A stretch of DNA of 64,000 bases, from positions 186,001 through 250,000 of the forward strand of contig NZ_WEGH01000007.1 in NCBI RefSeq assembly GCF_009604375.1, in the 5' to 3' direction. Below, piece by piece: positions 32,688 through 41,081 of this stretch (positions are counted from its first letter, which is position 1; every line of letters starts with the position of its first letter). Under the pieces are notes generated by a model that ran no database searches, was not told the DNA's origin, and saw nothing but the letters and a program-made list of their open reading frames with translations. This DNA is from Actinomadura macrotermitis. GTDB lineage: Bacteria > Actinomycetota > Actinomycetes > Streptosporangiales > Streptosporangiaceae. The position numbers and the translations under genes are program-made.

Positions 32688-33139
32688 CGCACGTCCCAGG
32701 AGACGCGGTTGCTCGTGCGGACCGCGACGACGCGGCCGTGCTCCAAGGTCTTCACCTGCGACACCACATAGATCCTGGTCAGGCGGGGCGCGTCCGGGCG
32801 CAGCCGGCGCTGGGCGTCGGCGATGCCCTGCAGCAGCGACGGGTCGCGGACGAACCGCCCCATCTGCCCCTCCACCTCGGCGCGTTTCATGCCGGCGCCG
32901 ACGGCGTCCATGGACAGCTTGACGTGCGTCCCGGCCACGGTGTCGGCCTCCAGCCAGTGCGAGTTGATCTCCCCGCCGTCGCTCTTCACCGAGAAGGCGA
33001 ACTGGCTCATCGGGCCGATCGGGAAGTCGTCGTCGGTGCCGTAGGAGCTGGTGTAGAACAGGGCCCCGATGACGGCCGCCGCGGCGAGGGAACGCCACAG
33101 CCGGCCGAGCGTGCTGAGTTGCGCGACCCCCGGATTCAC
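32684..33139 (-). CDS. small membrane-anchored protein paired with HTTM protein
   Basis: Protein of 151 residues with one N-terminal membrane segment (SLAAAAVIGALFYTSSY, about 17-33) and an extracytoplasmic domain. I do not recognise it with certainty; genes of this size and layout (similar to DUF5819-type proteins) often precede HTTM genes in actinomycetes. The outer domain has IGPMSQFAFSVKSDGGEINS and ends with RIYVVSQVKTLEHGRVVAV. No cysteines are present outside. ATG at 33139 is the only good start. It is translationally coupled to the HTTM gene. Confidence 0.75.
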   Translation of the reverse strand: MNPGVAQLSTLGRLWRSLAAAAVIGALFYTSSYGTDDDFPIGPMSQFAFSVKSDGGEINSHWLEADTVAGTHVKLSMDAVGAGMKRAEVEGQMGRFVRDPSLLQGIADAQRRLRPDAPRLTRIYVVSQVKTLEHGRVVAVRTSNRVSWDVR

Positions 33140-33170
33140 GGGCCTAGCCTAACGCCGTCCGGCGGCCCGA

Positions 33171-34034
33171 TCACGAGGGCCGCGGAGTGCGGCCGGGGGA
33201 GCGCACGCCCGCCTGCCGCAGCTCGGAGACGGTGACGAACTCGAAGCCGCGGCGGCGCAGCCCGGCGATCATCTCGGGCAGCCGCCGGATCGCCTCCAGC
33301 CGGCTCGGCCGGCCGACGTCGTGGGCGAGCAGCACCGTGCCCGGCCGGGCGTTGTCGACCACGCCCTCGACCAGGGCCCGCGGGTCGCGGGCCAGCCTGC
33401 TGTCCTGCACCAGCAGCGACCAGAGCGCGATGTCGTAGCCGTGCTGGGCGGCCACGTGCACCGTGGTGCCGCCGAGGCGCCCCCACGGCGGCCGCAGCAG
33501 CCGCGGCTCCTTGCCGGTGAGCCTGGTGATCGCCACGTGGGTGCGGTGCACCGTGCGGTACCCGGCGGTGCGGCCGAGCCGGGACAGGTCGTCGTGGCCC
33601 CAGGTGTGGTTGCCGAGCTCGTGCCGGGCCAGCCGGGCGCCGAGCCCGGCGGCGTGGCGCTCCAGCCGGGAGCCCACCACGAAGAAGGTCGCCCGGACCC
33701 GCGCCTCCTCCAGCGCGTCCAGCGCCAGCGGGGTCCAGCGCGGCAGCGGCCCGTCGTCGAAGGTGAGCGCGACCAGCCGCTCGGCCGTGTTCACCGACCA
33801 GATGATGTCGACCTGCCGCTCGGGCGCCATCCAGGAGTCGACCGACGCGGCCGACGCCGGCGTGCCGTCCTCACCGAACGCGCGCTGCGCGAAGGCCCCG
33901 GCGCCGCCCCCGAGCGCCACCCCGCCCGCCCCGATCAGCAGCCCCTTGACCAGTGAGCGGCGGTCCGGCCGGGCCGGCGGAGATATGTCCGCCGATGGGG
34001 AGTTATGTGGTTGTGAATCCCGTGTGCGCCCCAT
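33171..34034 (-). CDS. polysaccharide deacetylase (NodB fold), exported
   Basis: Carbohydrate esterase family 4-type enzyme of 287 residues. The N-terminus has RPDRRSLVKGLLIGAGGVAL, resembling a twin-arginine signal, followed by a cleavable or anchoring hydrophobic segment. Catalytic blocks are LVALTFDDGPL (motif 1, Asp-Asp), HELGNHTWGHDDL (motif 2, the two metal histidines), LLRPPWGR (motif 3) and VLLAHDVGRPS (motif 5). It should remove acetyl groups from peptidoglycan or a cell-wall glycan. ATG at 34034 is chosen over 34109 because AAAAGG precedes it and the signal region then begins soon after. It is monocistronic. Confidence 0.9.
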   Translation of the reverse strand: MGRTRDSQPHNSPSADISPPARPDRRSLVKGLLIGAGGVALGGGAGAFAQRAFGEDGTPASAASVDSWMAPERQVDIIWSVNTAERLVALTFDDGPLPRWTPLALDALEEARVRATFFVVGSRLERHAAGLGARLARHELGNHTWGHDDLSRLGRTAGYRTVHRTHVAITRLTGKEPRLLRPPWGRLGGTTVHVAAQHGYDIALWSLLVQDSRLARDPRALVEGVVDNARPGTVLLAHDVGRPSRLEAIRRLPEMIAGLRRRGFEFVTVSELRQAGVRSPGRTPRPS

Positions 34035-34127
34035 GACCTTTTCAGAATCCCACGGCGGGGAGACACGGTCATCGGCCCGATGAACGACCTGAACGCCGCC
34101 TGATGTCAACCTGAAGAATGAGGGAAC

Positions 34128-34163
34128 GTCCTGCCACCGGCTTATACGGGCCGGCGGCAGGAC
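34128..34163 (-). terminator. hairpin downstream of the EF-G-like gene
   Basis: GTCCTGCCACCGGC (34128-34141) pairs with GCCGGCGGCAGGAC (34150-34163) with one mismatch, 20 bases beyond the stop of the minus-strand EF-G-like gene. The sequence after the stem on that strand is only moderately T-rich. Confidence 0.55.
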
Positions 34164-34182
34164 GGCGGCGTCCTCCGGCCGG

Positions 34183-36348
34183 TCAGCCGGCCCGCTCGGC
34201 GGCGGCGACCTTGTCGGTCAGCTGCGGCGGCAGCGGCTCGTACCGCAGGAACGCGCGGCTGAACGTGCCGGTGCCCTGCGACAGCGACCGCAGGTCGGTG
34301 GCGTAGCGGACGATCTCCAGCTGCGGCACCTCCGCCTTGATCAGGGTGCGGCCGCCCGGCACCGTCTCGGTGCCGAGCACCCGGCCGCGCCGCGCGGACA
34401 GGTCCGACATGACCGAGCCCACGTACTCGTCGGCGATCAGCACCGCGACCTCGTCCACCGGCTCCAGCAGCAGGACCGGCACCTTGGCCGCGGCGTCCTT
34501 CAGCGCGAGCGCGCCCGCCGCCTGGAAGGCCATGTCGGAGGAGTCGACCGAGTGCGCCTTGCCGTCGAACAGGGTGACCTTGAGGTCAACCAGCGGGTAC
34601 CCCGCGGCCACGCCGCGCGCCATCTGCTGCCGCACGCCCTTCTCCACCGACGGGATGAACTGCCGCGGCACCACCCCGCCGACGATCTTGTCGACGAACT
34701 CCAGGCCCGACCCGGGCGGCAGCGGCTCCACCTCCACCTGGCAGATGCCGTACTGCCCGTGCCCGCCGCTCTGCTTGACGTGCCGGCCGAGCCCCTCGGC
34801 CCGCCCGCCGAACGTCTCGCGCAGCGGCACCCGCGGCTCGACCCGCTCCACCTCCACGCCGTAACGGGTGCGCAGCCGCTCGATCAGCACGTCGGCGTGC
34901 GCCTCGCCCATGCACCACAGCACCAGCTGGTGGGTCTCGGCGTTGTTCTCCAGCCGCAGCGTCGGGTCCTCGGCGACCAGGCGGGCCAGCGCCTGGCCGA
35001 GCTTGTCCTCGTCGGCCTTGGACCGCGCCCGGATCGCCGCCGGCAGCAGCGGGTCGGGCATCGACCAGGGCGCCATCAGCATCGGCGCGGCCGGGTCCGA
35101 CAGGGTGTCGCCGGTCTCGGCCCGGGTCAGCTTGGCCACCGCGCAGATGTCGCCCGCCGCGCACGAGGCCATCGGGCGCTGCGCCTTGCCGAGCGGGGAG
35201 CCGAGCGCGCCGACCCGCTCGTCCACGTCGTGGTCCTCGTGGCCGCGGTCCGCCAGGCCGTGCCCGGACACGTGCACCACCGTGTCGGGGCGCAGCGTCC
35301 CGGAGAACACCCGCACCAGCGAGATCCGGCCGACGTAGGGGTCGGACGTCGTCTTGATCACCTCGGCCACCAGCGGCCCGTCCGGATCGCACGCCACCGC
35401 CTTGGGCGGCCCGCCCTTCACCGCGGTCACCGGCGGGACGGCGTGCTCGGCCGGGCACGGGAACGCCTGCGTGACGACCTCCAGCAGCTCGCGCATCCCG
35501 ATCACCGGCCCGGGGTGGTCGCCGTGCGGGACCGAGGTGGTCAGCACCGGGTAGAAGCTGCCGCGCGCGACCGCGGTCTCCAGGTCGGCGATGAGCGCCT
35601 TGACGTCGATCTCCTCGCCGCCGACGTAGCGCTCCATGAGCGACTCGTCCTCGCTCTCCTGGATGATCCCCTCGATCAGCGCGCCGCGCAGCTCGGCGAT
35701 CCGGTCCAGCAGCGCCGGGTCGGGGTCGCACTCGCGCCGCCCGTCACCGGAGTAGTCGAAGCAGCGCTGGGTGAGCAGCCCGACCAGCGCGGTCGGCCGG
35801 TCGCCCTCGCCGACCGGGAAGTAGCACGGCAGCACGCCCTCGCCGAAGGCGTCCTGGCAGGTCGCCAGCACCTCGTCGAAGTCGCCGCGCTGCTGGTCGA
35901 TCTTGGTGATGACGACCGCGCGGGGCATCCCCACCGCCGCGCACTCCTCCCACAGCAGCCGGGTGACCCCGTCGACGCCGTCCACCGCCGAGACCACGAA
36001 CAGCGCCGCGTCGGCGGCCCGCAGCCCGGCCCGCAGATCGCCGGTGAAGTCGGCGTACCCGGGCGTGTCGATCAGGTTGACCTTGACGTCGCCGGCCATG
36101 AACGGCACGACCGCCAGGTTGACCGAGCGCTGCTGGCGCACCTCCACCTCGTCGAAGTCGCCGACCGTGGTGCCCTCCTCGACCCGGCCGGCCCGCTGGA
36201 TCGTGCCGGTCTCGGCCAGCAGCGCCTCGGCCAGGGTCGTCTTGCCCGCCCCCGAATGGCCGACCAGCACGACGTTGCGCACCTTGTCGGGCCGGCCGGC
36301 CTCCGGTGCCCTGCCGGGGGCTCCCGGATGGCCTCCCTTGTCCGCCAT
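34183..36348 (-). CDS. EF-G-like translational GTPase (EF-G2 type)
   Basis: GTPase of 721 residues with the EF-G domain order (G, II, III, IV, V). G1 is GHSGAGKTT (residues 30-38), which differs from AHIDAGKTT of true EF-G; G3 is DTPGYADF and G4 is TKID. Domain IV has HVKQSGGHGQYG. Mycobacteria have an analogous second EF-G, which lacks the essential elongation role; the function is unsettled, possibly ribosome rescue or tetracycline-type protection. ATG at 36348 has GAGGAGGTAGTC upstream; the frame continues to 36576 without features. It is inserted between the HIT region and pgsA, on the opposite strand. Confidence 0.9.
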   Translation of the reverse strand: MADKGGHPGAPGRAPEAGRPDKVRNVVLVGHSGAGKTTLAEALLAETGTIQRAGRVEEGTTVGDFDEVEVRQQRSVNLAVVPFMAGDVKVNLIDTPGYADFTGDLRAGLRAADAALFVVSAVDGVDGVTRLLWEECAAVGMPRAVVITKIDQQRGDFDEVLATCQDAFGEGVLPCYFPVGEGDRPTALVGLLTQRCFDYSGDGRRECDPDPALLDRIAELRGALIEGIIQESEDESLMERYVGGEEIDVKALIADLETAVARGSFYPVLTTSVPHGDHPGPVIGMRELLEVVTQAFPCPAEHAVPPVTAVKGGPPKAVACDPDGPLVAEVIKTTSDPYVGRISLVRVFSGTLRPDTVVHVSGHGLADRGHEDHDVDERVGALGSPLGKAQRPMASCAAGDICAVAKLTRAETGDTLSDPAAPMLMAPWSMPDPLLPAAIRARSKADEDKLGQALARLVAEDPTLRLENNAETHQLVLWCMGEAHADVLIERLRTRYGVEVERVEPRVPLRETFGGRAEGLGRHVKQSGGHGQYGICQVEVEPLPPGSGLEFVDKIVGGVVPRQFIPSVEKGVRQQMARGVAAGYPLVDLKVTLFDGKAHSVDSSDMAFQAAGALALKDAAAKVPVLLLEPVDEVAVLIADEYVGSVMSDLSARRGRVLGTETVPGGRTLIKAEVPQLEIVRYATDLRSLSQGTGTFSRAFLRYEPLPPQLTDKVAAAERAG

Positions 36349-36682
36349 GACTACCTCCTCGGACGGGGCCCCCGGGACGGGGGCCGCGTGCGGCTCGGGC
36401 CCGGCCCTTCCCGGGCCCGGCCCCGGCGTCCGAGTGCGGCGTCCGGCCTCAGCGACGTGCGTGACCGTCGTCACACCCGTACCACCACCTTTTCCCGCCC
36501 GGGCCAGGATCACAAGGGGTGCGGGGCAATGAGCGGGGTGTTGATGAGAGAGGGGGCCCGATGTCGGGGTTGTCACTTCGCTCGGCGTGCCGCGGCTCGT
36601 CCCGGGTGCCGGACATGCCCACTACGATGGGCGCGCCCGTGGCCGAAGGGCCCTGAAAATCCGCACTCACGAACGGACGGCG
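36349..36682. other. divergent promoter region of EF-G2 and the PIM operon
   Basis: About 334 bases without a gene. A TACGAT -10-like box at 36623-36628 could start the pgsA transcript. GTGACCGTCGTCAC (about 36461-36474) is a 5-bp-arm palindrome. The stretch near 36365-36425 is extremely G+C rich with imperfect C/G hairpins, probably in the 5' region of the EF-G2 message. No small ORF convinces. Confidence 0.35.
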
Positions 36683-37306
36683 ATGCTCAACAAACTGCGG
36701 CCCGCGATCGGACGCGTCCTGACCCCCGTCGGACAGGCGGTCGCGCGGACCGGGGTCTCGCCCAACGCCATCACCCTGATCGGGACGGCCGGCGTCGTCG
36801 CGGGCGCGCTCGGCTGGTTCCCCCGCCACTCCTTCTTCTGGGGCACGCTGGTGATCACCGCCTTCGTGCTGTTCGACATGCTGGACGGCGCGGTCGCCCG
36901 GGTCACCGGCAAGACCTCCAAGTTCGGCGCGTTCCTGGACTCCACCATGGACCGCGTCGCCGACGCCGCCATCTTCGCCGGGCTGATGATCGGCCTGGAC
37001 CGGCACGGCGAGCACACCCTGGCCGGCGTCGCCCTGTTCTGCCTGGTCTCGGGCGTGGTGGTGTCCTACGCCAAGGCCCGCGCCGAGGGCCTCGGCTACA
37101 CCTGCAACGTGGGCATCGCCGAACGCTCCGAGCGGCTGGTCATCGCGCTGGTCGCCGCCGGGCTCGACGGCCTCGGCCTGCCCTACGTGCTCACCGGCGC
37201 GCTCTGGGTGCTGGCGGTGCTCAGCACCGTCACCGTCGGGCAGCGCTTCGCCACGGTGTGGAAGCAGGCGCGCGAGGCGCCGGTGGCCGCGGAGCCCCGC
37301 GCATGA
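36683..37306 (+). CDS. pgsA: phosphatidylinositol phosphate synthase
   Basis: CDP-alcohol phosphatidyltransferase, 207 residues, with about six membrane helices. The catalytic motif D-x2-DG-x2-AR-x8-G-x3-D-x3-D is complete: Asp65, Asp68-Gly69, Ala72-Arg73, Gly82, Asp86 and Asp90. In actinobacteria this gene, next to the acyltransferase and pimA, makes phosphatidylinositol phosphate from CDP-diacylglycerol and inositol phosphate, the base of PIM lipids. ATG at 36683 is chosen because the hydrophilic lead-in LNKLRPAIG is family-like. The stop overlaps the next ATG. Confidence 0.95.
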   Translation: MLNKLRPAIGRVLTPVGQAVARTGVSPNAITLIGTAGVVAGALGWFPRHSFFWGTLVITAFVLFDMLDGAVARVTGKTSKFGAFLDSTMDRVADAAIFAGLMIGLDRHGEHTLAGVALFCLVSGVVVSYAKARAEGLGYTCNVGIAERSERLVIALVAAGLDGLGLPYVLTGALWVLAVLSTVTVGQRFATVWKQAREAPVAAEPRA

Positions 37307-38223
37307 GCCCCCTGCCAGGCCCGGCCGGCATCCGCGACGAGGTCATGGACGCCGCCTACGCGCTCGGCTGGACCGTCGTCCGCAAGATGCCCGAGCGGGC
37401 CGCGCGGCTGGCGTTCACCGGCCTGGCCGACCGCACCTGGCACCAGCACGGCGGCGGCGTGCGGCAGCTGGAGCGCAACCTGTGCCGGGTCCTCGGCAAG
37501 GACGCCGTCGACGACGAGGTGCGCGTCCTCAGCAAGAAGGTGCTGCGCTCCTACTTCCGGTACTGGCTGGAGGTGTTCCGCCTCCCCGAGTACGACCGCG
37601 ACCGCATCGTCGGCCGGATGCGCGTCACCGGCCACGAGAAGCTGTTCGCCACCCTGGACTCCGGCCGCGGCGCGATCCTCGCCCTGCCGCACATGGGCAA
37701 CTACGAGCAGGCCGGCGCCTGGCTGGTGCACAGCGGCTACCCGTTCACCACCGTCGCCGAGCGGCTGAAGCCCGAGTCGCTGTTCGACCGCTTCGTGGAG
37801 TTCCGCGAGAGCCTCGGCATGGAGGTGCTGCCGCACAAGGGCGCCTCGGCGTTCGGGCGGCTCGCCCAGCGGCTGCGCGCCGGCCGGCCCGTCTGCCTGG
37901 TGGTGGACCGCGACCTCACCGACAGCGGCGTGGACGTGGAGTTCTTCGGCCAGACCGCGCGGATGCCCGCGGTGTCGGCGGCGCTGGCCGTCCAGACCAG
38001 CGCCGCGCTGTTCCCGGTGACGCTGTGGTACGAAGGCGAGTACTGGGGGGCCCGGGTGCACGAGGAGATCCCCGTGCCCGACGGCGGCGGCAGGCAGGAG
38101 AAGATCAGGGCGATGACGCAGGAGCTCGCGTCCGCCTTCCAGGAGGGCATCGCCGCGCACCCCGAGGACTGGCACATGCTGCAGAAGGTCTGGGTGGCGG
38201 ACCTGCCGGGGGCCGCGCGGTGA
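37303..38223 (+). CDS. phosphatidylinositol mannoside acyltransferase (PatA type)
   Basis: Membrane-associated LpxL/HtrB-type acyltransferase, 306 residues. It corresponds to PatA/Rv2611c, which transfers an acyl chain to the 2-linked mannose of PIM. The family catalytic HxxxxE-type motif is seen as LPHMGNYEQAG, and GASAFGRLAQRLRAGRPVCL with VVDRDLTDSGVDVEFFG forms the second conserved block. It overlaps pgsA by 4 bases and pimA by 4 bases, which supports a single biosynthetic unit. Confidence 0.93.
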   Translation: MSPLPGPAGIRDEVMDAAYALGWTVVRKMPERAARLAFTGLADRTWHQHGGGVRQLERNLCRVLGKDAVDDEVRVLSKKVLRSYFRYWLEVFRLPEYDRDRIVGRMRVTGHEKLFATLDSGRGAILALPHMGNYEQAGAWLVHSGYPFTTVAERLKPESLFDRFVEFRESLGMEVLPHKGASAFGRLAQRLRAGRPVCLVVDRDLTDSGVDVEFFGQTARMPAVSAALAVQTSAALFPVTLWYEGEYWGARVHEEIPVPDGGGRQEKIRAMTQELASAFQEGIAAHPEDWHMLQKVWVADLPGAAR

Positions 38224-39353
38224 AGGTCGGCCTCGTCTGCCCCTACACCTGGAACGTGCCGGGCGGCGTCCAGCAGCACATCCGCGACCTGGCCGAGGCG
38301 CTGATCGGCTTCGGCCACGAGGTGTCGGTGATCACCCCGGCCGACGACGACGCCGAGCTGCCGCCGTACGCGGTCCCGGCGGGCCGCGCCGTCCCGGTGC
38401 CCTACAACGGCTCGGTGGCGCGGCTGGCGTTCGGGTTCCTGTCGGCCGCCCGGGTCCGCCGCTGGATCAACGACGGCGGCTTCGACGTGCTGCACGTGCA
38501 CGAGCCGGCCGCGCCGTCCCTCGGCCTGCTGGCCTGCTGGGCCGCCGACGGGCCGATCGTCGGCACCTTCCACGCCTCTTACGAGAAGTCGCGGGTGGTG
38601 TCGGTGACCGCGCCCATCCTGCAGAGCGGGCTGGAGAAGATCACCGGGCGGATCGCGGTGTCGGAGGCCGCCCGCACCACCCTGGTCGAGCACCTCGGCG
38701 GCGACGCGGTGCTGATCCCCAACGGGGTGGCCACCGAGCGCTACGCGATGGCCGAACCGCTGCCCGGCTGGCCCGGCGAGGGCGGCGCGCTCGGCTTCCT
38801 CGGCCGCATGGACGAGCCCCGCAAGGGACTGCAGGTGCTGCTGCGCGCCTTCGAGATCCTGGCCCCGGGCCGCCCCGGGCTGCGGCTGCTGATCGCCGGC
38901 CCCGGCGACGCCGCGGACGTGACCGCCAAGGTCGCGCCCGGGCTGCGCGACCGGGTGGTCCTGCTCGGCATGGTCAGCGAGCAGGACAAGGTCCGCGCCT
39001 ACCACTCGGTGGACGCCTTCGTCGCGCCCAACCTCGGCGGCGAGAGCTTCGGCATCGTGCTCGCCGAGGCCATGTCGGCGGGCGCGCCGATCCTGGCCAG
39101 CGACATCGAGGCGTTCGACCGGGTGCTGCTCGGCGGCCGGGCCGGCGCGCTGTTCCCGGCCGGCGACCACCGGGCGCTCGCGGACGCCGCCGCCGCGCTG
39201 CTGGACGACCCGGCGCGCCGCAAGCAGCTGTCGGCCGAGGCCCGCGCGGCCGTGCGCGCCTACGACTGGTCGGCGGTCGCCCGCGACGTGCTGCGCGTCT
39301 ACGAGACCGTCACCGCGGGCGCCGGCGCCGTCGTCGCCGGGCGCGGCGACTAG
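38220..39353 (+). CDS. pimA: phosphatidylinositol alpha-mannosyltransferase
   Basis: GT4-family (GT-B fold) glycosyltransferase, 377 residues, transferring mannose from GDP-mannose to phosphatidylinositol at the inner membrane face, the first committed PIM step. N-terminal PYTWNVPGGVQQHIRDLA is the PimA signature with the GGV loop; HVHEPAAPSLGLLA, FHASYEKS, FLGRMDEPRKGLQVLL and the nucleotide-binding NLGGESFGIVLAEAMSAG follow. GTG at 38220 overlaps the acyltransferase stop. Unambiguous by both motifs and synteny. Confidence 0.96.
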   Translation: MKVGLVCPYTWNVPGGVQQHIRDLAEALIGFGHEVSVITPADDDAELPPYAVPAGRAVPVPYNGSVARLAFGFLSAARVRRWINDGGFDVLHVHEPAAPSLGLLACWAADGPIVGTFHASYEKSRVVSVTAPILQSGLEKITGRIAVSEAARTTLVEHLGGDAVLIPNGVATERYAMAEPLPGWPGEGGALGFLGRMDEPRKGLQVLLRAFEILAPGRPGLRLLIAGPGDAADVTAKVAPGLRDRVVLLGMVSEQDKVRAYHSVDAFVAPNLGGESFGIVLAEAMSAGAPILASDIEAFDRVLLGGRAGALFPAGDHRALADAAAALLDDPARRKQLSAEARAAVRAYDWSAVARDVLRVYETVTAGAGAVVAGRGD

Positions 39354-39361
39354 GAGGACCG

Positions 39362-39898
39362 GTGTCCTACGACTGGATCATCGACGTGCTGTTCTGGGTC
39401 GCGGTCGTCTTCCTGGTCGGCGTGTACGTGTCGTGGCGGGCGACCCGGCTGGACCGGCTGCACGTGCGGGTGGAGACCGCCCGCGCCGCGCTCGACGCCG
39501 CCCTGGTGCGCCGCGCCGCCGTCGCGCTGGAGCTGGCCGCGTCCCGGCTGCTGGACCCGGCGACCAGCCTGGTGCTCGCCACCGCCGCGCACGAGGCGCG
39601 CACCGCCGACGCCGAGCGCCGCGAGTTCGCCGAGAGCGACCTGTCGCGGGCGCTGCGGGCCGTGGTCGACCAGCCGGGCTTCGCCGCCGCCTTCGCCGGC
39701 CGCGCGGACGGCGCGGAGACCCTGGAGGAGCTCGCCGCCGCCGCCGCCAAGGTGGTCTACGCGCGCAGCTTCTACAACGACGCGGTCGCCGCCGCCCGCG
39801 CCGCCCGCCGCAGGCTGCTGATCCGGGTGCTGCCGCTCGCGGGCCGCGCGCCGCTGCCCGGCTTCTTCGAGATCGATGTAGAGCCGCCCCGGTTTTGA
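39362..39898 (+). CDS. membrane-anchored protein of the pimA operon
   Basis: 178-residue protein with one N-terminal membrane helix (IIDVLFWVAVVFLVGVYVSW, residues 5-24) and a long, alanine-rich helical cytoplasmic part, weakly LemA-like (ARSFYNDAVAAARAARRRLL is similar to the LemA YN-x-V region). Function unknown. GTG at 39362 has AGGAGGACC upstream and lies 8 bases after the pimA stop, so it belongs to the same transcript. A comparable small membrane-protein gene follows pimA in other actinomycetes, which suggests a supporting role in PIM synthesis or export; that is inference. Confidence 0.8.
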   Translation: MSYDWIIDVLFWVAVVFLVGVYVSWRATRLDRLHVRVETARAALDAALVRRAAVALELAASRLLDPATSLVLATAAHEARTADAERREFAESDLSRALRAVVDQPGFAAAFAGRADGAETLEELAAAAAKVVYARSFYNDAVAAARAARRRLLIRVLPLAGRAPLPGFFEIDVEPPRF

Positions 39899-39945
39899 CC
39901 AATTCGCTACCCTCAGGCTGACTTTGCCGAAGTAGGGGGTAACTG

Positions 39946-40980
39946 GTGGTTTTCGTCGGTGTACGGTCGGTGCCCGGGCGGATGGCCGCCACGGCCGGGA
40001 CGGCGGTCCTGGCCACCGCGCTGACCGCGTGCTCGGGCTCGGACGGACCGGCCAAGGTCGCCCCGTCCGGCGGCACCGGCGGCGCCGCCGGCACGCCCGC
40101 CGCGGCGCCCACCGTGCACCCCTTCACCGGCGGCAAGAGCGGGCTGCGCAACCCGGTGCTCGCCGTCAAGATCGAGAACACCCGCCCCGCGATGCCGCAG
40201 AGCGGCGTCAAGGCCGCCGACATCGTCTACGTCGAGCAGGTCGAGGGCGGCGAGACCCGCCTGATGGCGGTCTACTCCTCCCAGCTGCCGAAGAAGGTCG
40301 GCCCCGTCCGCAGCGCCCGCATCTCCGACCTGCACCTGCTCCCGCAGTTCGGCCACCCCGCCTTCGCCTTCTCCGGCGTGCAGAGCAAGATGAAGAAGTA
40401 CATCCGCCGCGCGCCGGTGGACGACATCTCCCAGGACAACGGCGGCTCGGCCTACTTCCGCGGCGCCAACGCCCGGCCCCCCTACAACCTGTACGCCGAC
40501 CCCAGGAACCTGCTCAAGCAGGCCCCGAAGGCCGAAGGCCCGCGCGACATCGGCTTCCGGTTCGGCCCGGCGCCCGAGGGCGGCAAGCCCGTCACGACGG
40601 CGAGCGCCAAGTGGCCCGCCGCCAACATGGGGTTCACCTGGTCGGCCAAGGAGAAGCGCTGGCTGGCCTCCTGGGGCGGCACCCCCGACATGGCCGCCGA
40701 AGGCGGGCGTCTCGGCGGGCAGACCGTCGTCCTGCAGTACGCCAGGACCACCCGGTCCAAGTTCCACGACTTCCTCGGCAGCTACACCCCGCTGATCCAC
40801 ACCACCGGCACCGGCCGCGCCACCGTGCTGCGCGACGGCAAGTCCTACGACGCCAGGTGGTCGCGGCCGAGTGAGGACAAGGGCACCTCCTTCACCACCG
40901 CCGACGGCAAACCGATGACGTTCGCGACCGGCCAGGTGTGGATCGTGCTGCTCAACGACGGAAAGCCCTACATCCCGTAA
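39946..40980 (+). CDS. DUF3048 (YerB-like) lipoprotein
   Basis: Exported lipoprotein of 344 residues. The lipobox LTAC is at Cys29 after a short hydrophobic region, followed by a Gly/Ala/Pro-rich spacer. The two DUF3048 lobes show as VKIENTRPAMPQSGVKAADI, VEQVEGGETRLMAVY and KKVGPVRSARISDLHL, and later AAEGGRLGGQTVVLQYAR and TFATGQVWIVLL. Function is unknown in all organisms; it occurs in Gram-positive envelopes. The start is GTG at 39946 with GGGGGTAACTG upstream; an in-frame ATG at Met13 would also give a lipoprotein signal. Confidence 0.88.
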   Translation: MVFVGVRSVPGRMAATAGTAVLATALTACSGSDGPAKVAPSGGTGGAAGTPAAAPTVHPFTGGKSGLRNPVLAVKIENTRPAMPQSGVKAADIVYVEQVEGGETRLMAVYSSQLPKKVGPVRSARISDLHLLPQFGHPAFAFSGVQSKMKKYIRRAPVDDISQDNGGSAYFRGANARPPYNLYADPRNLLKQAPKAEGPRDIGFRFGPAPEGGKPVTTASAKWPAANMGFTWSAKEKRWLASWGGTPDMAAEGGRLGGQTVVLQYARTTRSKFHDFLGSYTPLIHTTGTGRATVLRDGKSYDARWSRPSEDKGTSFTTADGKPMTFATGQVWIVLLNDGKPYIP

Positions 40981-41037
40981 CAGGGCGGGCGGCCACGCTG
41001 ACACTCTGCCGGGTCGAGAGGTGGCCCTAGCAGGCAA

Positions 41038-41043
41038 TATCAT
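41038..41043 (+). promoter_or_regulatory. -10-like box for pdxS
   Basis: TATCAT fits the actinobacterial -10 pattern and lies 38 bases before the pdxS GTG, in a gap of about 100 bases after the DUF3048 gene. No clear -35 is visible. Confidence 0.4.
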
Positions 41044-41081
41044 GGAACCCGACTTGTCATCCGTTCATGTGAGGATTGCCC

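Noticed and set aside
36349..36480. G+C-rich inverted runs upstream of EF-G2 as a structured RNA
   Set aside because: Short C/G repeats such as GGGGCCCCCGGG fold in many ways in this composition. No specific architecture or terminator is visible.
34552..38223. 3.7-kb plus-strand open frame covering the EF-G2 gene and the acyltransferase gene
   Set aside because: Only the last 306 codons match a protein family (acyltransferase, starting at 37303). The rest is antisense to EF-G2.
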